A DNA stretch of 64,000 nt, from assembly GCA_038212215.1 (NCBI GenBank), contig JBBQUT010000004.1, positions 124,001 to 188,000 on the forward strand, in the 5' to 3' direction. The position numbers and the translations under genes are program-made. Shown in pieces: positions 7,931 to 16,566 of this stretch (positions are counted from its first letter, which is position 1; every line of letters begins with the position of its first letter). Under the pieces are notes generated by a model. It was not told the DNA's origin. It saw only the letters and a program-made list of their open reading frames with translations, and did no database searches. Origin of the DNA: JALZAI01 sp038212215 (GTDB lineage Bacteria > Actinomycetota > Actinomycetes > Mycobacteriales > Jatrophihabitantaceae).

Positions 7931-8686
7931 CTAGTCCGCGTCGACCAACTCGAGCACCTCGTCGCTGACGTCGAAGTTGGCGTACACGTTCTGCACGTCG
8001 TCGGAATCCTCGAGCGCCTCGACCAGCCGGAACACCTTGCGGGCGCCGTCCTCGTCCAGCGGAACCTGCACGCTCGGCAGGAACGAACTCTCTGCCGAGT
8101 CGTAGTCGATACCGGCGTCCTGCAGGGACGTGCGGACCGCGATCAGGTCGGTCGCCTCGCTCACCACCTCGAACGCGTCGCCGAGATCGTTGACCTCCTC
8201 TGCGCCGGCGTCGAGGACTGCTGTAAGCACGTCGTCCTCACTCAAGTCGTTCTTCGGGACGAGTACGACGCCCTTGCGGCTGAACAGGTAGGAAACCGAA
8301 CCCGGATCCGCCATCGAGCCGCCGTTGCGCGTCATCGCGGTACGGACCTCGCTCGCCGCCCGGTTGCGGTTGTCGGTCAGGCACTCGATCAGCACGGCCA
8401 CACCGCTCGGCGCGTACCCCTCGTACATGATCGTCTGCCAGTCGGCGCCACCGGACTCCGCGCCGGACCCGCGCTTGACCGCACGGTCGATGTTGTCGAC
8501 GGGCACGGAATTCTTGCGCGCTTTCTGCATTGCGTCGTAGAGGGTGGGGTTTCCGTCCGGGTCGCCGCCGCCGATCCTGGCGGCCACCTCGATATTCTTG
8601 ATCAACTTGGCGAAGAGCTTGCCGCGCTTGGCGTCGACCACCGCCTTCTTGTGCTTGGTCGTGGCCCATTTCGAATGGCCGCTCAT
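7931..8686 (-). CDS. yebC: YebC/PmpR family translation or transcription factor
   Basis: A 251-residue member of the YebC family with the signature N-terminus MSGHSKWATTKHKKAVVDAKRGKLFAK. The three-domain length is normal. Family members have been described as DNA-binding regulators and, more recently, as factors that help ribosomes through stalling motifs. In many actinobacteria the gene lies between pdxT and ruvC. Here the ATG overlaps the pdxT stop as ATGA, so it is the last gene of the pdxS-pdxT-yebC run. Confidence 0.95.
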   Translation of the reverse strand: MSGHSKWATTKHKKAVVDAKRGKLFAKLIKNIEVAARIGGGDPDGNPTLYDAMQKARKNSVPVDNIDRAVKRGSGAESGGADWQTIMYEGYAPSGVAVLIECLTDNRNRAASEVRTAMTRNGGSMADPGSVSYLFSRKGVVLVPKNDLSEDDVLTAVLDAGAEEVNDLGDAFEVVSEATDLIAVRTSLQDAGIDYDSAESSFLPSVQVPLDEDGARKVFRLVEALEDSDDVQNVYANFDVSDEVLELVDAD

Positions 8687-9303
8687 GTTGTTTCCCGTCT
8701 TTCTCGCACCAAGGCGGCGAAGTAGGCGTGGATACGCCCGTCCCCCGTGAGTTCCGGGTGGAACGACGTGGCCAGCAGGTGCTGCTGGCGAACCGCCACG
8801 ATCCTACCGGCGGAAGCGCCCGCGCTCACCCGGCCGAGCGCCGTGGCAGCGGGGCCGACGTCCTGCACCCAGGGCGCCCGGATGAATACCGCATGCACCG
8901 CGCCGCCTTCGATGCCGTCGATGTCGACGTCCTCCTCGAACGAGTCGACCTGGCGGCCGAAAGCGTTGCGGCGCACCGCGATGTCGATACCGCCGATGGT
9001 CTCCTCCAGCGGCGAGCCGCCGCCGTCGACCCGATCGGCGAGCAGGATCATCCCGGCGCAGGAGCCGAAGGTCGGCAGACCCGCCGCGATTCGTTCCCGT
9101 AGCGGCCCCATCAGCTCGAAGATGCGGGCCAGCTTGACCATCGTGGTCGATTCGCCGCCCGGCAGGATGAGCCCGTCCAAGGCGGCAAGTTCGCTCGGGC
9201 GCCGCACCGGCACCGCATGGCAGCCCGCCGCCTCGACCGCGTGCGCGTGCTCGCGGACGTCGCCCTGCAGCGCCAGGACGCCGACCTTCGGTGCCGAAGT
9301 CAT
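8683..9303 (-). CDS. pdxT: Pyridoxal 5'-phosphate synthase glutaminase subunit PdxT
   Basis: Class I glutaminase that supplies ammonia to PdxS for PLP synthesis. It has 206 residues. The oxyanion/entry motif LPGGESTT is at about residues 48-55, the nucleophile Cys lies in GSCAGMILLA at about residue 82, and the His-Glu pair is in SFHPELTGD near the C-terminus. It follows pdxS by 21 bp and overlaps yebC downstream. Confidence 0.97.
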   Translation of the reverse strand: MTSAPKVGVLALQGDVREHAHAVEAAGCHAVPVRRPSELAALDGLILPGGESTTMVKLARIFELMGPLRERIAAGLPTFGSCAGMILLADRVDGGGSPLEETIGGIDIAVRRNAFGRQVDSFEEDVDIDGIEGGAVHAVFIRAPWVQDVGPAATALGRVSAGASAGRIVAVRQQHLLATSFHPELTGDGRIHAYFAALVRERRETT

Positions 9304-9324
9304 CGCTAGGGACGAGGTGCCCGC

Positions 9325-10251
9325 CTACCAGCCGCGCTCGGCCAGGCGGTGCGACTGCGGGATGTCATCGACGTTGATGCCGACCATCGCCTCGCCCAGC
9401 CCGCGCGACACCTTCGCGATGACGTCCGGGTCGTCGTAGAAGGTGGTCGCCTTCACGATCGCCTCGGCACGCTGGGCAGGGTTGCCGGATTTGAAAATGC
9501 CCGAGCCCACGAACACGCCCTCAGCGCCGAGCTGCATCATCCTCGCCGCGTCGGCAGGGGTGGCAATGCCGCCGGCGGTGAACAAGACGACCGGTAACTT
9601 GCCCGCCTTGGCAACCTCGACCACGAGATCGTAGGGGGCCTGCAAATCTTTCGCCGCGACGAACAGCTCATCCGCGGGCAGGTTCTGCAAGTGCCGGATC
9701 TGTTGGCGGATCGCGCGCATGTGCGTGGTGGCGTTCGAGACGTCACCGGTGCCGGCCTCGCCCTTGGAGCGGATCATGGCCGCGCCCTCGGTGATCCGGC
9801 GCAGCGCCTCACCCAGGTTGGTGGCACCGCAGACAAACGGAACGGTGAACGCCCACTTGTCGATGTGGTTGGCGTAGTCGGCGGGTGTGAGCACCTCGGA
9901 CTCGTCGACGTAGTCCACGCCGAGCGACTGCAATACCTGGGCCTCGACGAAATGCCCGATCCGCGCCTTCGCCATGACCGGGATCGACACGGTGGCGATG
10001 ATGCTGTCGATCATGTCCGGGTCGCTCATCCGCGAAACGCCGCCCTGCGCCCGGATGTCGGCGGGCACCCGCTCGAGCGCCATCACCGCCACCGCACCGG
10101 CGTCCTCGGCGATCTTCGCCTGCTCCGCCGTGACGACGTCCATGATCACGCCGCCCTTGAGCATCTCGGCCATGCCGCGCTTGACGCGGGCTGTCCCGGT
10201 GGCGTGTTCGGCTGGTGCACTCGGACGGGCTGGGCTGTTCGGTTCGGACAT
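9325..10251 (-). CDS. pdxS: Pyridoxal 5'-phosphate synthase lyase subunit PdxS
   Basis: Dodecameric (beta/alpha)8 enzyme that builds PLP from ribose 5-phosphate, glyceraldehyde 3-phosphate and ammonia. It has 308 residues. Conserved parts visible are VMALERVPADIRAQGGVSRM, the lysine-bearing VMAKARIGHFVEAQ, and the phosphate-binding FTAGGIATPADAA and GVFVGSGIFKS loops. The N-terminal 20-odd residues (Ser/Pro/Ala rich) are a small lineage-specific extension. First gene of the pdxST-yebC unit. Confidence 0.98.
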   Translation of the reverse strand: MSEPNSPARPSAPAEHATGTARVKRGMAEMLKGGVIMDVVTAEQAKIAEDAGAVAVMALERVPADIRAQGGVSRMSDPDMIDSIIATVSIPVMAKARIGHFVEAQVLQSLGVDYVDESEVLTPADYANHIDKWAFTVPFVCGATNLGEALRRITEGAAMIRSKGEAGTGDVSNATTHMRAIRQQIRHLQNLPADELFVAAKDLQAPYDLVVEVAKAGKLPVVLFTAGGIATPADAARMMQLGAEGVFVGSGIFKSGNPAQRAEAIVKATTFYDDPDVIAKVSRGLGEAMVGINVDDIPQSHRLAERGW

Positions 10252-10343
10252 ACCCCGATTCTACGAGTCCGCGCCCTGTGCTCGGACCGACTTCGGGTAG
10301 CCGCTCGGGAATCGGTGGCCTGGAGCAGGCTGCGCCCCGTCGC

Positions 10344-11387
10344 TCACTGCCCGCTGATCGGCACGCTCTGGCGCACCAGCGCCACCCACGTGTTGCCGGG
10401 CATCAGGGTCAACAGCTTGCCGGCGGTGGTCACCAGCCGGGTGCCGACGGACAGGCGCGGCCGCGACCAGGTGCCGTCGATCCGGCGCCCGTTGCGAAAC
10501 ACCGACACCGCGCCCTTGCCCACCGTGAACGTGAACTGCGACGGGTTGCCGTTGACATCGGTGTCCCGCGGATGGGGAATGATCCGGCAGCGCTGCACGA
10601 CAACATTGGACGTCGCCATCAGTGCGCCGTCTGCTGCATGTTGCGCCACACCGTCGAGGTAGCGGACGTACTTGCGCAGGCGGGGGAACCACCGGAACTC
10701 GACGTGCTGGCTGCCGACCCAGGTACGGACATCCGTGCCGGCGGACCCGCGCGCCGGCGGCGTCGCGCTCCAGCGCCACCCGATAGGGCGCGCCCGGGGC
10801 GTCCGCACTGCCTTGGCCACGCGCGCGAGGTCGAGAACGAGGTTGATGTAGGCCGACTGCCGCGAGACGCGCGAGTAGAAGCGGGCCCCCCGGTCGTTGA
10901 TCCACCCCCGGATCCCGGATCGGTCCAGTCGCGGCAACGAGTCATGGCCACCGCCCGAGGCGGCCTCGGTGATTCGGCCGTACTGCAGCAACAGGTCGGG
11001 ATCGCTGGGACGGGTGCTGCGCACGTAGCCGACCACAGGCTGGTGCGTCGCGAACACGGCCACCAGGCGGGTGAGACCTGCTTCGGCCTCCTCGAGGTAA
11101 ACGACGTCAGCCCGGTCTACGCCGACCTGCGGACGTCCGGGTGGGGTGTCGTCGATCTTCACCGCGATGACCGGCGATTTCGGCTCCGGCCCGCGTCCGG
11201 TCAGCGGGTTGATCGTCGGCAGTCGCCCCGGAGGCGGAAGCGCGGGCGACGTGGCACGGTCGGTCGACGACGGAGGGTGCGACACCGGTGGGCTCGGCTT
11301 GGCACCCGAACTCCCGCTGCACCCAGCCAGCGCGAGGACGGCCATCGTCGCGCACAGCAGCCGGGTCCGGCTGGAGATGCGGATCAT
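10344..11387 (-). CDS. Lipoprotein with DUF3048 (YerB-like) domain
   Basis: A 347-residue exported lipoprotein. The signal peptide ends in a lipobox LAGC, followed by a Ser/Pro linker and then a DUF3048-type core beginning INPLTGR and containing VIAVKIDDTPPGRPQVGVDRADVVY and VGYVRSTRPSD. The family is widespread in Gram-positive bacteria and without firm function; Bacillus YerB is a member. ATG overlaps the stop of the LemA-like gene as ATGA, so the two proteins are coupled and both are membrane-bound. Confidence 0.85.
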   Translation of the reverse strand: MIRISSRTRLLCATMAVLALAGCSGSSGAKPSPPVSHPPSSTDRATSPALPPPGRLPTINPLTGRGPEPKSPVIAVKIDDTPPGRPQVGVDRADVVYLEEAEAGLTRLVAVFATHQPVVGYVRSTRPSDPDLLLQYGRITEAASGGGHDSLPRLDRSGIRGWINDRGARFYSRVSRQSAYINLVLDLARVAKAVRTPRARPIGWRWSATPPARGSAGTDVRTWVGSQHVEFRWFPRLRKYVRYLDGVAQHAADGALMATSNVVVQRCRIIPHPRDTDVNGNPSQFTFTVGKGAVSVFRNGRRIDGTWSRPRLSVGTRLVTTAGKLLTLMPGNTWVALVRQSVPISGQ

Positions 11388-12025
11388 GAAGTGCCCTTCG
11401 GATCGGCGGCACGCAACGTCGCCTTGGAAACTACGTCGCTTTTGCCCCCCGGTGGGATACCCGCGCCGATCGGCGGCCGGGTGTCGTCGATATCGAAGAA
11501 CGGCGGTAGCTGAGCGCGACCGGCCAGATGCAGCAGTCGCGGCATGCGACGCGCCCTGAGCGCACGGGTGTCGCGGACGGCGTCGTTGTAGAACCGGCGG
11601 GCGACCTGCACGCGCGCGGCGGCTTCGCGAAGCTCGGCCGCCGCGTCCGTAGCGATGCTCGTCCCGTCGCCGACGAGCTCCAAGATCGCCCGTCCGACAG
11701 CGTTCTCGGCGGCCTCCCGCGCACCGAGCGGGTCGGCGTCAAGGGCTGCCTGGGCGATCGCCGCGCGGCGGCGACCCTGGTCGCCGGCCGCCCGCGCTAC
11801 GTCACCTGCGCCGCTTCGCGGCGCTTCGTCACCTGCGCCGCTTCGCGGCGCTTCGGCAATGTGCAGCAGCGCGGCAGCGCGGCGGACCAACTGGGCATCG
11901 AGCGAGGCCCGCGCGGCGTCCACGCGGGCGTGCAAGCGATCCAGCCGGGTCAGCGTCGAGGTGATCCACATCGACAGCACGACCGCAAGCAGGACCGCGA
12001 CGACGAGCCAGGCGACGGATAGCAC
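11384..12025 (-). CDS. LemA-like membrane-anchored helical protein
   Basis: A 213-residue protein: one N-terminal membrane segment (about residues 4-22) and a long helical bundle containing RFYNDAVRDTRALR, the hallmark of the LemA family. The family role is unknown. GTG start at 12025. Residues around 61-78 are a duplicated 9-residue block (APRSGAGDE twice) encoded by a 27-bp tandem repeat at 11803-11856 that interrupts the helical region. Coupled to the DUF3048 lipoprotein gene. Confidence 0.75.
   Translation of the reverse strand: MLSVAWLVVAVLLAVVLSMWITSTLTRLDRLHARVDAARASLDAQLVRRAAALLHIAEAPRSGAGDEAPRSGAGDVARAAGDQGRRRAAIAQAALDADPLGAREAAENAVGRAILELVGDGTSIATDAAAELREAAARVQVARRFYNDAVRDTRALRARRMPRLLHLAGRAQLPPFFDIDDTRPPIGAGIPPGGKSDVVSKATLRAADPKGTS
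11803..11856. repeat. 27-bp tandem duplication inside the LemA-like gene
   Basis: Two adjacent 27-bp copies (11803-11829 and 11830-11856) differ only in the last base. Each contains the perfect inverted repeat GCGCCGC-TTC-GCGGCGC, so each can fold into a short GC hairpin. The copies keep the reading frame and add nine residues to the protein. Confidence 0.9.
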
Positions 12026-12142
12026 GACGTGAAACCTCTTGACGAGTAATTCCGACGGCTGTGGTCAGTGTATTGAGCACATGTCCGCGATCAGGGTGCC
12101 AACCCTAACCTCGACTGGGGTTTGATCCCGGAGGTCGCCCGG

Positions 12143-13510
12143 TCAACGGCTTCGGGTATACGTCGGTCGGGGCTTCCTGCGGTGGCGGGGCAGTTCCACC
12201 GAAGCAACGTCCACAACGGGCGGCATGGGAGATAGCGGTGCACCCGAGGCGAACGGCTCGGCACTTTGATCGTCGGCTCGCACTCGCGACAGCAAGGATT
12301 CGGCCGCCGCGGCGGCGGTCTCTCGATCGTAGGTGAGAGCGAACTCGAACCTTCGGCGTAGGTCAGGACCGGCGTCGCCGAGATCACGCGCCAGTAACGC
12401 GGCGGCGAAGTGTGGGGCCAAGACGATCACGTTCCATTCGCGCCGGACCGGGTCGTCGGGGTGTAAGTCAGCACCGCGGAGCCCGGCCACCGGCTCCGGA
12501 CCCAGGTCTTGTCCGAAGGCAGCAACGAATCCGACCTTGCGCACGAGTTCCCGGTACCGGCGGCTGGTCGGTGCAGTGAAGTGCTTGGCCTCCTGGAACG
12601 CTGCGACGACCATGCAGGTCGACCCGAGACGCAGCGCCTCGCGTTCAAGAAATTTGCTCAACTCGACCAGTAGCGGTTTGGTGGTGCGACGCAACACCAC
12701 GTCGGCAGGTAGACAGTCGAACGGAGAGCTGTGAGATACCGGTGCCGGCGCCCGTGGTAGCTGCAGGCCGCTGACATGCTGGCCATCGGGAATGGTCGCA
12801 GCGGGCCGGCCGAACATCCAACCCTGGCCGAGCCGGGCGCCGAGGGCACGGGCCATCTCTCGATGTTTCTCGTCCTCGATGCCTTCGGCGAGCAGTATCG
12901 CCCCGCTGCGCTCGGCGTACGCGTTGACCGCATTCATGATCTCAGCAACCGCCGGCCCGGGGCGCTTCTGCACGAGAAATAGATCAAGCTTCACGACGTC
13001 CGGGCGTAGCAGGGTCATGAAGGCCAGGGACATGTCGTCGGCGCCGACATCGTCCAACGCGATTCGCCAGCCGGCTGCTCGCAGGCGCGATACGGTGGCC
13101 AACAGTTCGGCGGGCCGCGCGGCGATGGCCCGCTCGGTGATTTCCAAGACCATTTGCAGATTGCCGGGTGCATTGCGCGCGAGCTCGACCAGCTCGCCGA
13201 GACGGGCGGAATCAAGCACCGACGGCTCGATATTGACAAACAATGTCAACGGAGCGTAGATGCCTGCGCTGATGGCACTGGTCAGCGCGGTGCGACGGCA
13301 CAGCTCGTCAAGTTCGGTCAACCGTCCGGTGGTGCGAGCGGCGGCGAACAACGCGTCAGGACTCTCCAATGAACCTGCTGGCCCTCGAGAAAGCGCTTCG
13401 TAGGCGAGCACCGCACCGCTGTCAAGGTCAACGATCGGCTGGAACACGCTTCGGACCAGTCGTTGCTCGAGAATGTCATCGAGGCCGACCTGCTCCCCAC
13501 TGGCACTCAT
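12143..13510 (-). CDS. EAL domain (c-di-GMP phosphodiesterase) protein with DICT sensory domain
   Basis: Cytoplasmic protein of 455 residues. The EAL domain (about residues 15-245) keeps the active-site set: YEALSRG, FVNIEP, LEITER, ALDDVGADD, VKLDL, LLAEGIED and the GQGWMFGRP end motif, so c-di-GMP hydrolysis is likely. The second part (about 265-430, with FEREAL-like LEREALRLGSTCMVVAAFQEA and RRYRELVRKVGFVAAFGQDL) fits the DICT domain, known as a sensor module linked to c-di-GMP proteins. ATG at 13510 has a GGAG just upstream; the adjacent GTG at 13513 is an alternative. No GGDEF domain is present. Confidence 0.88.
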   Translation of the reverse strand: MSASGEQVGLDDILEQRLVRSVFQPIVDLDSGAVLAYEALSRGPAGSLESPDALFAAARTTGRLTELDELCRRTALTSAISAGIYAPLTLFVNIEPSVLDSARLGELVELARNAPGNLQMVLEITERAIAARPAELLATVSRLRAAGWRIALDDVGADDMSLAFMTLLRPDVVKLDLFLVQKRPGPAVAEIMNAVNAYAERSGAILLAEGIEDEKHREMARALGARLGQGWMFGRPAATIPDGQHVSGLQLPRAPAPVSHSSPFDCLPADVVLRRTTKPLLVELSKFLEREALRLGSTCMVVAAFQEAKHFTAPTSRRYRELVRKVGFVAAFGQDLGPEPVAGLRGADLHPDDPVRREWNVIVLAPHFAAALLARDLGDAGPDLRRRFEFALTYDRETAAAAAESLLSRVRADDQSAEPFASGAPLSPMPPVVDVASVELPRHRRKPRPTYTRSR

Positions 13511-13705
13511 CACATCTCCACTGGCTCTCGACGGCGACAGAACCGGATCTCATCGAGCCGGAATCAAGCGAACGAGCTGCCCTTCCGCCCGGGCTGACGC
13601 CGTTGGCGCGTTTCCGGAGTCGATCTACGTTTCAACCTACGCCGCCCGGCGCAGCAAACACATTTGAGCGCTCTATTCCCTTTGCGAGCGGCGCCTGGAC
13701 GGCCG

Positions 13706-14830
13706 TTACACGCGAAGTGTCCCGGCCCCGGCGATCGCGAGTTCGTACACCCGCAGGATCGCCTGCGCCACGACGGTCCAGTCGTAGGGAGCCACCGCCA
13801 CATCGCCGGCGGCAACCAATCTGGCCCGCCCCGCCGGGTCGTCCAGAGTGGCCGCGAGGGTGGTGGCCAGGCCAGCGCTGTCGCCGGCGCGGAACAGTGC
13901 GCCGGCCGCGCCGCCGTCGAGGACCCGGCGAAACGCTTCCAGGTCACTGGCGACGATCGCCGTTCGGGCGGCCATCGCTTCCAGCAGGATCACCCCGAAG
14001 CTTTCCTGCCCGGTGTTCGGCGCGCAGTACACGTCCACACTGCGCAGCATCCGCGCCTTGTCCGCGTCGCTGACCTGGCCGAGCAGATCGATGCGAGCCG
14101 CCACGGCCCGAGGGAGCTCGGCGAGGAAATCATCGGCCTCGCCACGCCCGGCGACAACTAGGCGCAGGCCCGGGCGCGCGTCGACGAGGCGCCCCAACGC
14201 TTGGGCGAGCACGTCCATCCCTTTGCGCGGTTCGTCGTAGCGGCCGATGAACCCGATCGTGCCACCGGCACGCGGGTAGCCGGGCAACGGCTCGGCCGCG
14301 CTGAATTTGGCGACGGCGACACCGTTGGGGATCACTACGGCGTCCGCGCCCAGATGCTCGACGATCACCTTGCGCGCGGCCTGCGAGACAGCGATACGGC
14401 CGCTGAGCTTCTCCAGGAACGGCTGCAGCGCGGTGTCGAACATGGCGAGAAAGCGCGAGCGCGGGTTGGCTGCGTGAAAGGTCGCCACCAACGGTCCGTC
14501 GGAAATCATGCAGGTCAGTAACGACAGGCTCGGCGGGGCCGGTTCGTGTACGTGCACCACGTCGAACGCGCCGTCGCGCAACCAGCGCCGCACCCGCGAC
14601 GCGGAGACCAGGCCGAACTGCAGTCGAGCGATCGACCCGTTGTACGGGATGGGCACCGCCTTGCCGGCCATGACGACCCAGGGTTCCAGGCCGGGTAGGT
14701 CCTCGTCGCCCGGCGCCAGCACCGACACCGTGTGACCCTGCCGCAACAACTGCTCGGCGAGGTCGCGCACGTGCGCCTGAACGCCCCCGGGGATGTCCCA
14801 GGAGTACGGGCAGACCAGGCCGACCCGCAT
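13706..14830 (-). CDS. pimA: Phosphatidyl-myo-inositol mannosyltransferase PimA
   Basis: GDP-mannose-dependent glycosyltransferase (GT4, GT-B fold) that adds the first mannose to phosphatidylinositol at the inner membrane face. It has 374 residues starting MRVGLVCPYSWDIPGGVQ, the PimA N-terminus. Other signatures are ATFHAANPRSR, IGRYDEPRKGMDVL and the EX7E-type ESFGVILLEAMAA. Start ATG at 14830 overlaps the stop of the acyltransferase gene by one base. Gene order pgsA-patA-pimA is the same as in mycobacteria. Confidence 0.95.
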   Translation of the reverse strand: MRVGLVCPYSWDIPGGVQAHVRDLAEQLLRQGHTVSVLAPGDEDLPGLEPWVVMAGKAVPIPYNGSIARLQFGLVSASRVRRWLRDGAFDVVHVHEPAPPSLSLLTCMISDGPLVATFHAANPRSRFLAMFDTALQPFLEKLSGRIAVSQAARKVIVEHLGADAVVIPNGVAVAKFSAAEPLPGYPRAGGTIGFIGRYDEPRKGMDVLAQALGRLVDARPGLRLVVAGRGEADDFLAELPRAVAARIDLLGQVSDADKARMLRSVDVYCAPNTGQESFGVILLEAMAARTAIVASDLEAFRRVLDGGAAGALFRAGDSAGLATTLAATLDDPAGRARLVAAGDVAVAPYDWTVVAQAILRVYELAIAGAGTLRV

Positions 14831-15762
14831 CAGCGAGAACCCGTCCGGGCGGCGACGGAGGGACGTTCGGGGAGGTCGGCCAGCCACAGTCGCTGCAGCA
14901 TGTGCCAGTCCTCGGGGTGCTCGGCGATGCCGCTAGCGAACACGTCCGCCAGCGCCTGCGTGCCCGCTGTCACGCGCTGGCGCAGCGGAGCCTCGGGCAG
15001 TTCCAGCGGTGGGTAGATGCGCTGTCCCCAGCCGCCGTCGGTGAACCAGAGACTCACCGGCACCAGCGCCGCCCCCGTCGTCGCGGCGAGCAGGGCGGGG
15101 CCGCCGGGCATCCGGGTCGCCTCGCCGAAGAACTGCACCTCGATACCGTTGCGGGACAGATCCCGGTCGGCGGGCAGGCAGATCACGCGGTTCGCGCGCA
15201 GCCGCTCGGTGAGCACGGCGGTCGGGGAGCGATCGCCGCCGGTCAGCGGCAGCACCTCCATGCCGATCGACTCGCGGTAGGCGACGAAACGCTCGAACAG
15301 CGACTCCGGTTTGAGCCGCTCCGCGACGGTGGTGAACCGGCCGTAGCGCGCTACCGCCCACAGCCCGGCGACGTCCCAGTTGCCCTGGTGCGGCAGCGCG
15401 ACGACAGCGCCAGCGCCGCGCTCCAGCGCGGCGTCCAGATGCTCCGCGCCCTCGGCGTGGACGCGTTCGAGGACGCCGGCGTGATCCATGTTCGGCAGCC
15501 GGAACGTCTCCAGCCAGTAGCGCGAATACGAGCGCAGCGCATCCCCGACGAGGCGGTCCATCCGCAGCTCGGACATCCCCGGCCCGACGACCCGGCGCAG
15601 ATTCTTGCGCAACTGCCGGGTGCCGCCCCCGTTACGCACCGTCGCGGCGTCCGCAGCGGCCCGGAATGCGCGCGCTGACACTACCTCGGGCGTCGCCCGC
15701 AACATTCCCCAGCCGGCCGCGAAACCGAGGTCGACCACCTGTGCCCGCACCCTGTCGAACAT
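14830..15762 (-). CDS. patA: Phosphatidylinositol mannoside acyltransferase (PatA, HtrB/LpxL family)
   Basis: Membrane-associated acyltransferase that places a fatty acyl chain on the mannose of PIM1/PIM2. It has 310 residues with the HX4D catalytic motif HQGNWD at about residue 128-133 in AVVALPHQGNWDVAG. It lacks the second mannosyltransferase of other operons. ATG at 15762 overlaps the pgsA stop by one base and its stop overlaps pimA by one base, so the three PIM genes are tightly coupled. Confidence 0.93.
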   Translation of the reverse strand: MFDRVRAQVVDLGFAAGWGMLRATPEVVSARAFRAAADAATVRNGGGTRQLRKNLRRVVGPGMSELRMDRLVGDALRSYSRYWLETFRLPNMDHAGVLERVHAEGAEHLDAALERGAGAVVALPHQGNWDVAGLWAVARYGRFTTVAERLKPESLFERFVAYRESIGMEVLPLTGGDRSPTAVLTERLRANRVICLPADRDLSRNGIEVQFFGEATRMPGGPALLAATTGAALVPVSLWFTDGGWGQRIYPPLELPEAPLRQRVTAGTQALADVFASGIAEHPEDWHMLQRLWLADLPERPSVAARTGSR

Positions 15763-16385
15763 CACCGCCCCGCCGGCTCGCGGGTGAGCTCGCGCGATTG
15801 CCGGTAAACGGTCGACAGACGCTGGATCACGGTGACCGTCGACGCCACGACCAGCAACCACAGTGCGAAGGCGAGCACGTAGCCGACGCCGAGGCCGGTG
15901 AGCCCGGTTCCGACCAGAACCACGATGAGCCGCTCCGCGCGCTCGGCGATGCCGACGGTCGCCTGCAGATCGGCCGCTTCCGCACGCGCTCGGATGTAGG
16001 ACGTCAGCGAGCCGAGGACGAGGCACAGGAGCGCCGCCAGCAGAATCCACCGTTGCCCGTGCACGGCGTAGTACCAGGCCAGCGAGCCGAAGATCGCGGC
16101 GTCCGCTATCCGATCGCACGAGGAGTCGAGCACGCCGCCGAACGGGGACGAGCGCCCACCGGCCCGCGCGACAGCGCCGTCGACCATGTCCAGCAGCACG
16201 AAGAGCGTCACGAGCGCGGTGCCGAGCAACCACCACCCGGTCGTGAAGAACGCGAGGCAGGCGCCCACAACGCCGACCGTGCCGACGACGGTGATCACAT
16301 TCGGTGCGACGCCAGCCCGGGCCAGCCCGCCCCCGAGGGGTTCGAGCGCCTTCGAGACCGCGGCGCGAGCATGAATGTTCAGCAC
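15762..16385 (-). CDS. pgsA: Phosphatidylinositol phosphate synthase (CDP-alcohol phosphatidyltransferase)
   Basis: Integral-membrane enzyme that condenses CDP-diacylglycerol with inositol 1-phosphate, the entry to PI, PIM and lipomannan. It has 207 residues. The complete metal and nucleotide motif DX2DGX2ARX8GX3DX3D is visible starting at DMVDGAVARAGG (about residues 66-93). About six hydrophobic segments. GTG start at 16385. Given its place before patA-pimA, the inositol-type assignment is preferred over phosphatidylglycerol phosphate synthase. Confidence 0.93.
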   Translation of the reverse strand: MLNIHARAAVSKALEPLGGGLARAGVAPNVITVVGTVGVVGACLAFFTTGWWLLGTALVTLFVLLDMVDGAVARAGGRSSPFGGVLDSSCDRIADAAIFGSLAWYYAVHGQRWILLAALLCLVLGSLTSYIRARAEAADLQATVGIAERAERLIVVLVGTGLTGLGVGYVLAFALWLLVVASTVTVIQRLSTVYRQSRELTREPAGR

Positions 16386-16566
16386 ACTGTCGTCGTATCC
16401 ATTTCCAGGTCCGTGGGGCGAACAGTTCGGGGCTCCAACGATAGCCGCAAGCGGCGTGAACGCAGTTGAGCGCGCCAGAGCGTCGCAAACCCTTGTCCTG
16501 GTCGAAGGTGCGGGTGTCGAATGCGGGCACCCGTTTCGCTACCCGGACCACCTGGAGGACGCTGCG

